Shown here piece by piece: positions 10,642 through 18,040 of a stretch of 32,927 bases of DNA (positions are counted from its first letter, which is position 1; every line of letters begins with the position of its first letter). The notes beneath the pieces are model-generated. The model saw nothing but the letters and a program-made list of their open reading frames with translations. It did no database searches and was not told the origin of the DNA. The position numbers and the translations under genes are program-made. Origin of the DNA: Chloroflexota bacterium (GTDB lineage: Bacteria > Chloroflexota > Dehalococcoidia > UBA2979); assembly GCA_009840945.1 (NCBI GenBank), contig VXMU01000059.1:1-32927 (forward strand), in the 5' to 3' direction.

Positions 10642-13035
10642 TCAGGCTGTGGTCGGGTCGGGTGTTCTCCCCCGCGGCATCCGGAAGCCGACGCGGGGCT
10701 CGGTGAAGATGTACCGAGGGTGGTCGGTGTCCTCGCCCAGCTTCCGGCGGAGCTTGCTGACGATGGTGCGCATGGGGCGCACGTCGCCGCTGCTCTTCTC
10801 CCCCCAGACCCGATCGAGCAGCTGCTGGTGGGTCAGCACCCGCCCGCCGTTGGCCGCAAGCTCGGCGAGCAGCCCGTACTCCGTCGCGGTGAGCTGCACC
10901 GGGCGGCCCGCAAGCGTCACCTGGCGCTCGGCGAAGTCGATGACCAGGTCACCGACGACGTAGGGTTCAGCCGGTTCGTCCGCCACGCGCTTGCGCAGGG
11001 CCGCCTTGATCCTCGCGGCCAGCTCGGTCGGCGAGAAGGGCTTGACCACGTAGTCGACGGCCCCCATCTCGAACGCGCGCGCGACGAGTTCGTCGCCGCC
11101 GTAGGCGGACAGGAAGATGACCGGCACGTCGGCCACGTTCACGATGCTCTTCATCAGCTCGATGCCGTTTGTCCCCGGCAGCATCAGGTCGAGCAGCGCG
11201 AGGTCGGGCCGCTCCTCCTCCATCAGGGTGAGCGCCTCGCGCGCGTCCCCGGCCACCACCGGCGCGTAGCCCGCCTGCACGAGGGCGTCACGCACGTAGC
11301 GGAGGTCATTTGGGTCGTCGTCGACGGCGAGCACCCGTACCTGTTCCTCCGCCTGCCGCTGCACGCGGGGCGCGGCGGAGCGGCGCGCGACGGCCGGGAG
11401 CCCGCCCGAGGCGCCGCTCCCCGTCTCCTCGACCGATGGCAGCGTGAAGGTGAAGCGTGCGCCCGTGCCCGGTCCATCGCTTTCGGCCCAGATGCGGCCG
11501 CCGTGCGCCTCCACGATGCCCTTGCAGATCGCCAGGCCCAGACCCGTGTCCCCGCCTTGCTCCTCGGACGAGGAACCGGAGAACTTGCGGAACAGCTCCG
11601 GCAGACGCTCCGCCGGGATTCCGCGCCCGTCGTCGGCCACGGAGACGGCGACGTACACGCCGTCGCGCCGGGCGCTCACCCTGATGCCGGACGAATCCGG
11701 GGAGTTGCGGGCCGCGTTGGACAGCAGGTTGCCCAGCACCTGGACGATGCGCCGCCGGTCCGCCATCACGAGCGGCAGGTCCGGCTCGATGTCGATCGCG
11801 AGGGGGCTCGTCCCTCCCGCGTTGGAGAAGCCGCTCCTCGCGCGCTCCAGCAGCGCGGCCATGTCCGCGGGCTCGGGGCCGACCGCCAGCTCCCCGGTCT
11901 CGATGCGGGCCACGTCCAGCAGGTCCGAGACCAGCTCGTGCATGTGGTCGGCCTGGTCCGCGATGATGCGGAAGAACTGGCGCACCACGGCCGGGTCGAG
12001 CTCCGAGGTCGAGTCGAGGACGGTGGCGGCGGAGCCCTTGATGGACGTCAGGGGCGCCCTGAGCTCGTGGCTGACCATCGCCAGGAACTCGGCCCGCAGC
12101 CGCTCGAGCTCCTCGACGTCGGCCATATCCTGCATGGTGACGACCAGCGACTCGACGGTCCCGTCGCCGGCGAGGATGGGTGTGGCGTTGAGCAGCACCG
12201 TGATGCTCCGGCCGTCGGGGACGCTCAGGACGATTTCCTCGGCGCGCAGGGTCTCCCCGGTGCTGAGGAGCTCGGGAACGGGGAACTCCCCGAGGGAGAC
12301 CTCCTGCCCGTCGGCGCGCTGGAACGTCAGCACGTCGAGCAGGTCCTCCGGCGTCTGATCCGGGTTGCGCAGGCTGTCGACGATTCTCCGGGCCTCGCGG
12401 TTAAAGGACTTCGGCGACCCCGTCACGGCGTCGAAGACGGCCACGCCCACCGGTGAGGTGTCGATCAGCGTCTTGAGGTCGGCCCTCGCACGCCGCTCCT
12501 CGCGGTGACGGCGGGCGTTGGCGACGGCCATCGCCGCCTGCGAAGCGAACAGGAGCAGGACCTCCTCGTCCTCGGTGGTGAACCTCCGTTCCTCCTCGGC
12601 GTGGCCCAGGAAGATGACGCCCACACCCTGGCCTCGCTGCCTGATCGGGGCGTACATGCCCGCCCACACCGTCATGGGAAGAAACCCGTTCAGGTCGGAC
12701 GACGCCGCGTACTCACCCCAGTTATCGACTCGCAGGGGCTCGGCCATCGAGATGAAGTGCGCGAAGATCCTCGTGCCCCCCGGCAGGTCGACCACCTGCC
12801 GGTGCTCGTCCTCGCTGGTTCCCGAGGTCACGATCGCTTCCGGGCCACCGTGTTCGCCCCTGGTTGCGATGACGCCGTAGCCGGCGCCCGTGAGGTCCCG
12901 GGCGGAATCAAGCACCTGCTGCAAGACCGTGTCGAAGTCGAGGCTCTCGTTGATGCGAAGGCTTGCTTCGCTGAGGCGGGAGAGGCGCGCTTCCAGCTCC
13001 CCGATCCGTCGGTCGGGCTCGTCCGGTCGGTTCAA
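10642..13035 (-). CDS. One-protein two-component system: GAF-PAS-histidine kinase-receiver-OmpR-type DNA-binding protein
   Basis: 797 residues with no membrane segment. Domains: short N-terminal helix; GAF (about 25-180); PAS-like (about 187-310); HisKA with the H-box VSHELRAPL (His323); HATPase with N-box LGNLLSNAARNSP (about 434-446), G1 ADDGRGIP and G2 GDTGLGLAI (about 495-503); receiver (about 566-680) with VDDD, phosphoacceptor Asp616 in LLDLMLPG and Lys665 in VVKPF; and a C-terminal winged helix (about 693-790) ending in the typical RYIFTEPRVGFRMP. One polypeptide therefore holds sensing, phosphotransfer and DNA binding. The start is TTG at 13035, preceded by GGTGAGG; no in-frame ATG or GTG lies between it and the upstream stop at 13099-13101. 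The GAF and PAS domains suggest a cytosolic signal, but the ligand is unknown. It is convergent with the giant gene. Confidence 0.93.
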   Translation of the reverse strand: MNRPDEPDRRIGELEARLSRLSEASLRINESLDFDTVLQQVLDSARDLTGAGYGVIATRGEHGGPEAIVTSGTSEDEHRQVVDLPGGTRIFAHFISMAEPLRVDNWGEYAASSDLNGFLPMTVWAGMYAPIRQRGQGVGVIFLGHAEEERRFTTEDEEVLLLFASQAAMAVANARRHREERRARADLKTLIDTSPVGVAVFDAVTGSPKSFNREARRIVDSLRNPDQTPEDLLDVLTFQRADGQEVSLGEFPVPELLSTGETLRAEEIVLSVPDGRSITVLLNATPILAGDGTVESLVVTMQDMADVEELERLRAEFLAMVSHELRAPLTSIKGSAATVLDSTSELDPAVVRQFFRIIADQADHMHELVSDLLDVARIETGELAVGPEPADMAALLERARSGFSNAGGTSPLAIDIEPDLPLVMADRRRIVQVLGNLLSNAARNSPDSSGIRVSARRDGVYVAVSVADDGRGIPAERLPELFRKFSGSSSEEQGGDTGLGLAICKGIVEAHGGRIWAESDGPGTGARFTFTLPSVEETGSGASGGLPAVARRSAAPRVQRQAEEQVRVLAVDDDPNDLRYVRDALVQAGYAPVVAGDAREALTLMEEERPDLALLDLMLPGTNGIELMKSIVNVADVPVIFLSAYGGDELVARAFEMGAVDYVVKPFSPTELAARIKAALRKRVADEPAEPYVVGDLVIDFAERQVTLAGRPVQLTATEYGLLAELAANGGRVLTHQQLLDRVWGEKSSGDVRPMRTIVSKLRRKLGEDTDHPRYIFTEPRVGFRMPRGRTPDPTTA

Positions 13036-13110
13036 GTCGTCATCCTCACCCTCGATGGGATCGCGGTGCCCTGCACCAACAAGGTCACTGGACCCCCGTC
13101 ATCGGGGATC

Positions 13111-13139
13111 ATCATGACGCAGCTGGTAGGTAGTCACAA
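13111..13139 (-). promoter_or_regulatory. Candidate sigma-70-type promoter of the kinase gene
   Basis: Read on the minus strand, TTGTGA (13139-13134) and CATGAT (13116-13111) are separated by 17 bases and lie about 75 bases upstream of the TTG start at 13035. The surrounding 160-bp gap (13036-13195) is less GC-rich than the genes on either side. The match to consensus is partial. Confidence 0.4.
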
Positions 13140-13195
13140 AGCATTACAGGCGCTCGGATCCGAATCACGAAACGGTGACACCACCCGTCGCGTCG

Positions 13196-13783
13196 CTACT
13201 CCGCGTCCTCGGCGGCCGCTCGGATCGCGTCCGCGAGGGCGTGCAGCAGGTCCTCGCCCGTCCGGAACCGGGCCGGGTCGGCGCCTGAGTGACCAACGGC
13301 CGTCGAGTCCGAGGTGCTGGACTCGCCTTCGTCCTCGCCGGGTGGCCGAGTCGACTCGCCGTCGTCGAGCTGGTGGAACCACTCGTCCGGGGCCGGGATG
13401 TCGTCTTCCGTCCAGGCCGCCGAGGGTCCGTAGACGAGGAAGATGTCCCACGCGACCTCGCGCTCCCACTCCAGCCGTCGCGCCGTCGCGCGGCCGAGTA
13501 GCCGCTCGGCGTCGTGGAACGCCGCCGCCCGCGTGTCCGACACGCGGGCGGCTTCCGTCCGTGCCGCGTCGACGTCGTCCGCAGGGAGCATGTCGATGAG
13601 GACGCGGGCCATGCGGAAGTCGAGCCCCGGTACGCCGAGGAGCGGTTCGAGCGCCTCACGGGCGCCTTGGACGCAGCGCTCTCAGGTCGGCGAGTTGATC
13701 GCCACAAGGCGCGGGGAGCCCCGGGTCGCGTTGAACCACTCCCGCAGGGGCTCGAGGTCCTTCGAGAGGTCGTGCAGGGTCAT
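13196..13783 (-). CDS. Thioredoxin-like protein with in-frame TGA at the UxxC position: candidate selenoprotein
   Basis: Reading through one TGA gives 195 residues. The start is ATG at 13783, with GGAGG about seven bases upstream. Codon 34 (13684-13682) is TGA and the sequence around it reads INSPT-[TGA]-ERC. This matches the redox motif of a thioredoxin-like family that reads SPTCxxC, so TGA replaces the first Cys and gives U34xxC37. Downstream, family-like features continue: AFHDAERLLGRA, then AWDIFLVYGPSAAWTEDDIP and a WFHQL motif, followed by an acidic tail of about 50 residues ending in a predicted helix. Similarity on both sides of the TGA argues against an ordinary stop. A hairpin starts at the base after the TGA. 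Likely role (inferred): cytosolic thiol or peroxide redox chemistry; no signal peptide is seen. The main alternatives are a nonsense mutation or a base-call error. If only the part after the TGA is translated, it would start at ATG 13612 and lack the redox motif. Confidence 0.75.
13649..13681 (-). promoter_or_regulatory. SECIS-like hairpin directly after the in-frame TGA
   Basis: On the minus strand the first six bases after TGA, GAGCGC (13681-13676), pair perfectly with GCGCTC (13654-13649). Inside, GCGTC (13674-13670) pairs with GGCGC (13666-13662) with one G-U pair around a CAA loop. Opening the top pairs gives a seven-base loop containing GG about 16-17 bases after the TGA, close to where bacterial SECIS elements present their apical G. 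The structure is drawn by eye, and GC-rich coding DNA forms hairpins easily. Confidence 0.45.
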
Positions 13784-13914
13784 CCGCGCCTCCGCGCGCA
13801 CTCTAGCAACGCCCGCGCCTTGCGTATGCGCCTTCGGCCCCACCCGGCGCCCGGATACGCTGTATGCGGCCCTCGGGCCCAACCCGTGGGCGGCGATGCC
13901 CGTGGAGCACGTCC
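13784..13914. promoter_or_regulatory. Divergent intergenic region between selenoprotein candidate and esterase
   Basis: This 131-bp gap separates the minus-strand start at 13783 from the plus-strand start at 13915. TACGCT at 13856-13861 is a possible -10 box for the esterase, and TACGCA read on the minus strand at 13826-13821 is a possible -10 box for the thioredoxin-like gene. No convincing -35 boxes are visible, so both calls are weak. Confidence 0.3.
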
Positions 13915-15174
13915 ATGCGGATGCCCATCGCGATGCCGTTCGGCCGGGTCGCCTCGCCGCGAGCGACGGTGGTCGCCTCGATCCTGCTGGCGGCCGCCAT
14001 GCTCGGCTGCACGGGCGGCGACGGCGAAACGGAACAGCGACTCGGCGAGCTTGAGGCGAAGGTCGAGTCGCTGGAGGAGTCGCTCGCAGCCGCCGAGGAC
14101 GAGAACGCCAAACTCCGCGATGAGATCTCCGCGCTCCGCGAGCAGGACGGCGCCGCCGCGGGCGAGGAGCAGGTCGGCGTCGGCGAGCGCCTCGAGGACA
14201 TCGAGCGCCGGCTCGCGCAGATCGAGGTGCTCGCCGCCCTCGTGCAGGAGGCGATTTCGCGGGCGCAGGCCCCGTCGGACGACGAGGACGACACCCGGCC
14301 ATCGATCGGCGGCAGCGCCGAGGAGCGGACGGCGAGGCTCGTCGAGGACACGGGCGGCGAGGTGCACTACATCGACCACCCCGACCGGGACGACCGGGCC
14401 GTGCTGGTGACCCCTCGGGCGTTCGTGGCGGGTGAGACGCCGCTCATCGTCTCGCTGCACGGCTACGGCGGCGACGCCGCCTACCAGGCGGCGTACGTGC
14501 CCCTGCACGAGTACGTGGACGCGCGCGGGTTCGCGCTGCTCCTGCCCAGCGGCTCGCGTGACGCCGAGGGCACCCGCTTCTGGAACCCCACCGACCACTG
14601 CTGCGAGGGTGGCAAGACGGGCGAGGACGATGTCGCGCACCTGACCGACCTCGTCGAGATGGCGCGGGAAGTCAGGGACTTCGGAGCGGTCCACTTCTTC
14701 GGCTACTCGAATGGCGGCTTTATGTCGTATCACATGGCCTGCAAGGGCCTGCCCGGCCTCCGCGCCGTCGCGAGCCTCGCCGGCACGAGCTACGTCGAGG
14801 ACTCGAGCTGCGCGGGCGCGCCTCCCGTCTCGGTTCTGCACATCCACGGCACGGCCGACGAGACGGTGCTGTTCGACGGCGATGAGCACGAGGTCACTGA
14901 CGGCGAGACCGCCTTCTACATCGGCGCCCGCGAGATGGTGACTCGCTGGGCCCGGCGCGCCGGCTGCGAGTGGCCCACCGAGCCCGCACCCGTCGCCGAG
15001 CTCGACCTCGACGGGTACGTGCCCGGCGCCGAGACGCAGGTCTACCGGCTGACTTCGGGCTGCGCCGAGGGCGTCACGATCGAGCTCTGGACCGGGGTGG
15101 GCAGCAGCCACGGGCCCGACTACGGCGAAGCGTTCGTCGAGGCGTTGCTGGACTGGCTCCTGTCACAGGATTGA
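13915..15174 (+). CDS. Lipoprotein esterase of the PHB-depolymerase / LpqC type with N-terminal coiled coil
   Basis: 419 residues from ATG 13915, which has GTGGAG seven bases upstream; an in-frame ATG at 13864 would give an implausible N-terminal extension. Residues 1-31 form a signal peptide ending in AAAMLGC with Cys32 as the lipid-anchored residue. Residues about 38-115 are rich in Leu/Glu/Lys heptads (a coiled coil). The alpha/beta-hydrolase domain starts near 140: oxyanion loop SLHGYGG (about 180-186), nucleophile elbow GYSNGG with Ser265, acid Asp315 in HGTADET and His399 in SSHGPDYG. The Cys pair at 229-230 and further Cys residues suggest disulphides outside the cell. The family hydrolyses ester bonds of polyesters or hydroxycinnamates; which one applies here cannot be told. 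It is divergent from the candidate selenoprotein gene. Confidence 0.88.
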   Translation: MRMPIAMPFGRVASPRATVVASILLAAAMLGCTGGDGETEQRLGELEAKVESLEESLAAAEDENAKLRDEISALREQDGAAAGEEQVGVGERLEDIERRLAQIEVLAALVQEAISRAQAPSDDEDDTRPSIGGSAEERTARLVEDTGGEVHYIDHPDRDDRAVLVTPRAFVAGETPLIVSLHGYGGDAAYQAAYVPLHEYVDARGFALLLPSGSRDAEGTRFWNPTDHCCEGGKTGEDDVAHLTDLVEMAREVRDFGAVHFFGYSNGGFMSYHMACKGLPGLRAVASLAGTSYVEDSSCAGAPPVSVLHIHGTADETVLFDGDEHEVTDGETAFYIGAREMVTRWARRAGCEWPTEPAPVAELDLDGYVPGAETQVYRLTSGCAEGVTIELWTGVGSSHGPDYGEAFVEALLDWLLSQD

Positions 15175-15210
15175 GGCGGCCAGGACGGGGCCCTCTCGCG
15201 GAATGTTCCG

Positions 15211-15264
15211 CCTTCCTCGCCCCGGCGTGGCATCATGCGCACGATCGCCGCAGGGCGAGGAAGG
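15211..15264 (+). promoter_or_regulatory. Long hairpin that buries the crotonase Shine-Dalgarno
   Basis: CCTTCCTCGCCC (15211-15222) pairs perfectly with GGGCGAGGAAGG (15253-15264). Directly inside, CGGCG (15223-15227) pairs with CGCCG (15246-15250), leaving a two-base bulge (15251-15252). The 3' arm includes most of AAGGAG (15261-15266), the Shine-Dalgarno of the gene starting at 15273. It could act as a translational switch, as a transcription-factor operator, or as the terminator of the esterase gene; no T-run follows. Confidence 0.55.
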
Positions 15265-15272
15265 AGCGGGCC

Positions 15273-16097
15273 GTGTCCGACTGGGAATTCATCGAGGTAG
15301 AGCGCGAGGGGCGCGTCGGGATCGTGCGCTTCAACCGGCCGGACCGGCTGAACGCCATGGGCGCCGAGATCGGCACGGAGATCTACTACGCGTTCGAGGA
15401 GTTCAACGCCGACCCTGACATCGGCGCGATTGTGACGACCGGGAACGGCCGCGCATACAGCTCCGGCGCCGACCTGAGCGCGCGCATGAGCGGCGAGGCC
15501 GAGAGTGCACCGCGACGGCCGTCGATGTCCCCGTGGGTGCCGGAGTACCTCGCACTGCGGTGCAAGCCGTTGATCGCCGCGGTCAACGGCGTCGCGGTCG
15601 GCGTGGGGATCACCTCGCTGCTGTGGTACGACTCGATCGTCGCGTCGACCGACGCGCGGTTCTCGATGCGCTTCGCCGCGATCGGGCTCACGCCCGAGCT
15701 GGGCTCGGCGTGGGCGCTGCCAAGGATCGTGGGGCTGCCGAACGCCAAGGAGATGATGCTCACCGGGAAGATCTACAACGCCCAGGAGGCGCTGGAGTTC
15801 GGCCTCGTGCACCGGCTCGTCGAGCCCGACCAGCTCATGCCGGAGGCGATCCGGCTCGCGGAGGAGATTGCCGCGAACCCCGCCTCGACGCTCCGCACCA
15901 TCAAGGAGATGACCTACCACGAGCTGTTCTCGCCGAGCTACGAGACGACCGACCGCCGGTCCACCTCGACCTTCAGCGCGGCGCTGGAGACGCCCGAGCA
16001 CCGCGAAGCGGTCCGTGCGTTCGCGGAGAAGCGCTCGCCGCGCTTCCACGACCGGGAGCACATGCGCGGGGTCGTTAAGGAGATGGACCAGGGCTAG
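15273..16097 (+). CDS. Crotonase-fold enoyl-CoA hydratase/isomerase family protein
   Basis: 274 residues from GTG 15273, with AAGGAG six bases upstream. Crotonase landmarks: the first oxyanion segment SSGADLS (63-69), the second AVNGVAVGVGI (103-113), and the C-terminal trimerisation helices. In the alignment I can make to classical hydratase, the two catalytic Glu positions hold Thr114 (in GITSLL) and Phe134 (in SMRFAAIG), so water addition by the standard mechanism looks unlikely. Glu142 in TPELGSAW sits where the isomerase branch (PaaG/Eci type) places its acidic residue, so an enoyl-CoA isomerase-like activity is the better guess. It follows the esterase by 98 bp and probably has separate regulation, given the hairpin between them. 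Confidence 0.85.
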   Translation: MSDWEFIEVEREGRVGIVRFNRPDRLNAMGAEIGTEIYYAFEEFNADPDIGAIVTTGNGRAYSSGADLSARMSGEAESAPRRPSMSPWVPEYLALRCKPLIAAVNGVAVGVGITSLLWYDSIVASTDARFSMRFAAIGLTPELGSAWALPRIVGLPNAKEMMLTGKIYNAQEALEFGLVHRLVEPDQLMPEAIRLAEEIAANPASTLRTIKEMTYHELFSPSYETTDRRSTSTFSAALETPEHREAVRAFAEKRSPRFHDREHMRGVVKEMDQG

Positions 16098-16107
16098 TCC
16101 GCGCCGC

Positions 16108-16144
16108 ACCGTGACGCGGTGCTCGCGCGAGCCTGCGTCACGGT
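16108..16144 (+). terminator. Hairpin terminator after the crotonase gene
   Basis: ACCGTGACGC (16108-16117) pairs perfectly with GCGTCACGGT (16135-16144), starting ten bases after the stop. The loop itself holds the 12-base palindrome GCTCGCGCGAGC (16121-16132). There is no T-run; the only T-rich piece is CCGTTA just after the arm. Confidence 0.6.
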
Positions 16145-16184
16145 ACCGTTACGCCCGCACGGGCGCGCAGCCGTCGCCGCGCGG

Positions 16185-16222
16185 CTGACGGGCTGACGCG
16201 GGGCCGGGAGCCCGGGTACGCT
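16185..16222 (+). promoter_or_regulatory. Candidate promoter of the antiporter gene
   Basis: CTGACG (16193-16198) and TACGCT (16217-16222) are separated by 18 bases; a second CTGACG lies at 16185-16190. They sit about 90 bases before the ATG at 16309, in a 211-bp gap whose other content is the crotonase terminator. The match to sigma-70 consensus is partial. Confidence 0.35.
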
Positions 16223-16308
16223 GCTGGTCTGCCGGGCCGCGCGGCCCGCCTGGCCATTGGACTTGCGCACTTCATCCGGGGCGCCTGCGGAGGTACTTCG
16301 CCGGGACC

Positions 16309-17946
16309 ATGCACGACCCTCTCCTGTCGATCGGGCTGCTCATCGTCCTCGCGAAGTTGCTCGAGGGCATCTTCAAGCGCTTCGGCCTCAACTCGATCAT
16401 CGCGTACGCGACGAGCGGCGTGCTGCTCGGCCCGGTCACGGGGCTGGTGGAGACCGGCGCGGAAAGCGACTTCATCCTCGGGATCGGGATCTTCCTCTTC
16501 TTCTTCCTGATCGGCCTGGACGAGCTCGATATCCGGGGGTTCGTGGCGGCTGTCCGGGGCCGCCTCTTCGTCGCCTCGGTGCTGTCGGTGCTGATCTCGC
16601 TCGCCGTCTCGCTGGCGGTGACCACCACGGTGGTGTTCGACCTGCACCTCGGCCTCGGGTTCGCCGAGGCGCTCGCGCTGGCTGGCGTGCTGTCGCTCTC
16701 GAGCCTCGGCGTCGTCGCGAAGGTGCTGGTCGACAAGGGGCAGCTGAAGCACCCGGTCGGCGTCCAGATGTTCACAGCGGTGGTGATCGCGGAGTTCGTC
16801 GCGCTGTTCGTGGTCGGGTTCGGGATCAGCGAGCACGCGACGGAGGCGGACGGGCACCAGACGGACTGGCGCAGCGTGCTGACCGTCGTCGCGCAGATCG
16901 CCGGCTTCGCGGTGGTCATCTGGGTGGTCTCCACCAAGGTGCTCCCGCGCGTCATCGTGCTCCTGCATCACCTGCTGCAGGTGCCGCAGCTCTCGTTCGG
17001 GCTGCTGCTCGGCGGGCTCTTCCTCGTGGTCGTGGGCGCCGAGCACGTCGGCCTGCACGGCACGCTAGGCGCGCTGCTCTTCGGCGCGGCGCTCTCCACG
17101 CTCCCCTACCAGGTGCGCCGCGACATCATGCCGGGCATGCGAGGGACCGCCGAGGGCTTCTTCGTCCCGCTCTTCTTCGCCTCGGCCGGCCTGCACCTGA
17201 GCCTCGACTTCGTCGACCTCGCGCCGGAGACGATCATCGGGCTGACGCTCGTACCCCTCGCCGGCAAGTTCGCGGGGGCGTTCATCAGCGCCTACGTCGC
17301 GCGGCTCGACGCGCCGGTGGCGACGGCGGCGGGGCTGATGGCCAAGGGCGTCGCCGAGATCGCCCTGCTCATCCTCCTGCTCCAGTCGGGCGCGATAGAC
17401 CGGGACGTCTTCTCGCTGCTCGTGCTCGTGATGCTCGCCTACATCGTGCTCACGCCGGCGGGCATCAGCCTCGCGCTGCGAGGGCTCGCCGACGGTGACC
17501 GCACGGTCCCGGAGGACGAGACCTCGCCGTTCCTGGACCGGTTCGCCCTCGAAGGAATCCGGGTGCACGAGATCCTGGACCGCTCCCGCACGTACCCGGA
17601 CCAGTCGCTCACCGTGAAGGCCTTCGCCGCCACGTGGCTCCTCCCGGAGCAGAACGATTATGTCGTCGTGGATGGCGAGGAGCTCGCGGGCATCGTCTCG
17701 CTCGGCATGCTGCGGTACCTCCCTCGCCGCGAGTGGGAGGCGACCACGCTCGAGCAGGTCCTCCGCCACGACACCCCGTACGCATACGGCGACGAGCTGG
17801 TCGAGGACGTGCTGCAGCGGATGACCGAGAGCACGCTGACGGTGCTCCCGGTCGCGGAGCGCGAGAGCGGCGCGTTCATCGGCTCCATCTCCAGCCACGA
17901 GGTGATCGAGCTGATCACGTTCGCCACCCCGACCCACGAGATCTGA
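16309..17946 (+). CDS. CPA2-family monovalent cation:proton antiporter with C-terminal CBS-like region
   Basis: 545 residues. Residues 1-400 form about 12-13 membrane helices of the Na+/H+ exchanger fold, including SLSSLGVVAKVL (about 129-140), AEFVALFVVG (about 161-170), a G-x-L-GA-LLFGA segment, and GLMAKGVAEIALL near the end. In Kef-type proteins the unwound helix usually carries Asp; here the acidic residue is Glu162. Residues about 412-540 (from VHEILDRS to SSHEVIELI) look like a pair of CBS domains, which in other transporters sense nucleotides or ionic strength. No RCK/TrkA-N domain is present. Expected role: ion and pH homeostasis at the cytoplasmic membrane. The ATG start is unsupported by a well-spaced Shine-Dalgarno (GGAGG is 15 bases upstream). 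Confidence 0.88.
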   Translation: MHDPLLSIGLLIVLAKLLEGIFKRFGLNSIIAYATSGVLLGPVTGLVETGAESDFILGIGIFLFFFLIGLDELDIRGFVAAVRGRLFVASVLSVLISLAVSLAVTTTVVFDLHLGLGFAEALALAGVLSLSSLGVVAKVLVDKGQLKHPVGVQMFTAVVIAEFVALFVVGFGISEHATEADGHQTDWRSVLTVVAQIAGFAVVIWVVSTKVLPRVIVLLHHLLQVPQLSFGLLLGGLFLVVVGAEHVGLHGTLGALLFGAALSTLPYQVRRDIMPGMRGTAEGFFVPLFFASAGLHLSLDFVDLAPETIIGLTLVPLAGKFAGAFISAYVARLDAPVATAAGLMAKGVAEIALLILLLQSGAIDRDVFSLLVLVMLAYIVLTPAGISLALRGLADGDRTVPEDETSPFLDRFALEGIRVHEILDRSRTYPDQSLTVKAFAATWLLPEQNDYVVVDGEELAGIVSLGMLRYLPRREWEATTLEQVLRHDTPYAYGDELVEDVLQRMTESTLTVLPVAERESGAFIGSISSHEVIELITFATPTHEI

Positions 17947-17984
17947 CGCCGCCCGGCCCGCCTCGGCGCTCCTCGGACAACGAA

Positions 17985-18014
17985 CGGGGCCCGCCGCCTG
18001 AGCGACGGGCCCTG
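17985..18014. terminator. Hairpin terminator between convergent antiporter and acyl-CoA dehydrogenase genes
   Basis: The arms 17985-17993 and 18006-18014 pair over nine positions with one G-T wobble around a 12-base loop. The hairpin lies in the 94-bp gap between two stops and can serve both genes. No T-run is visible. Confidence 0.6.
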
Positions 18015-18040
18015 CCCGTGTGGTCGCGAGGAGCGAGGCG

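Noticed and set aside
10720-12456. Long plus-strand frame opposite the kinase gene
   Set aside because: The minus strand encodes a complete multi-domain kinase with all motifs; the plus-strand product has no recognisable domain.
13036-13195. Small gene or RNA between the kinase and the thioredoxin-like gene
   Set aside because: I found only a candidate promoter and a short palindrome around GGATCC; no supported frame or known RNA structure.
13784-14302. Upstream extension of the thioredoxin-like frame to an earlier start
   Set aside because: The extension is Arg/Pro-rich shadow sequence opposite the esterase, and the ATG at 13783 has a strong, well-spaced GGAGG.
13780-15111. Minus-strand frame opposite the esterase
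   Set aside because: The plus strand carries a signal peptide, catalytic triad and ribosome site; the opposite product looks like a shadow.
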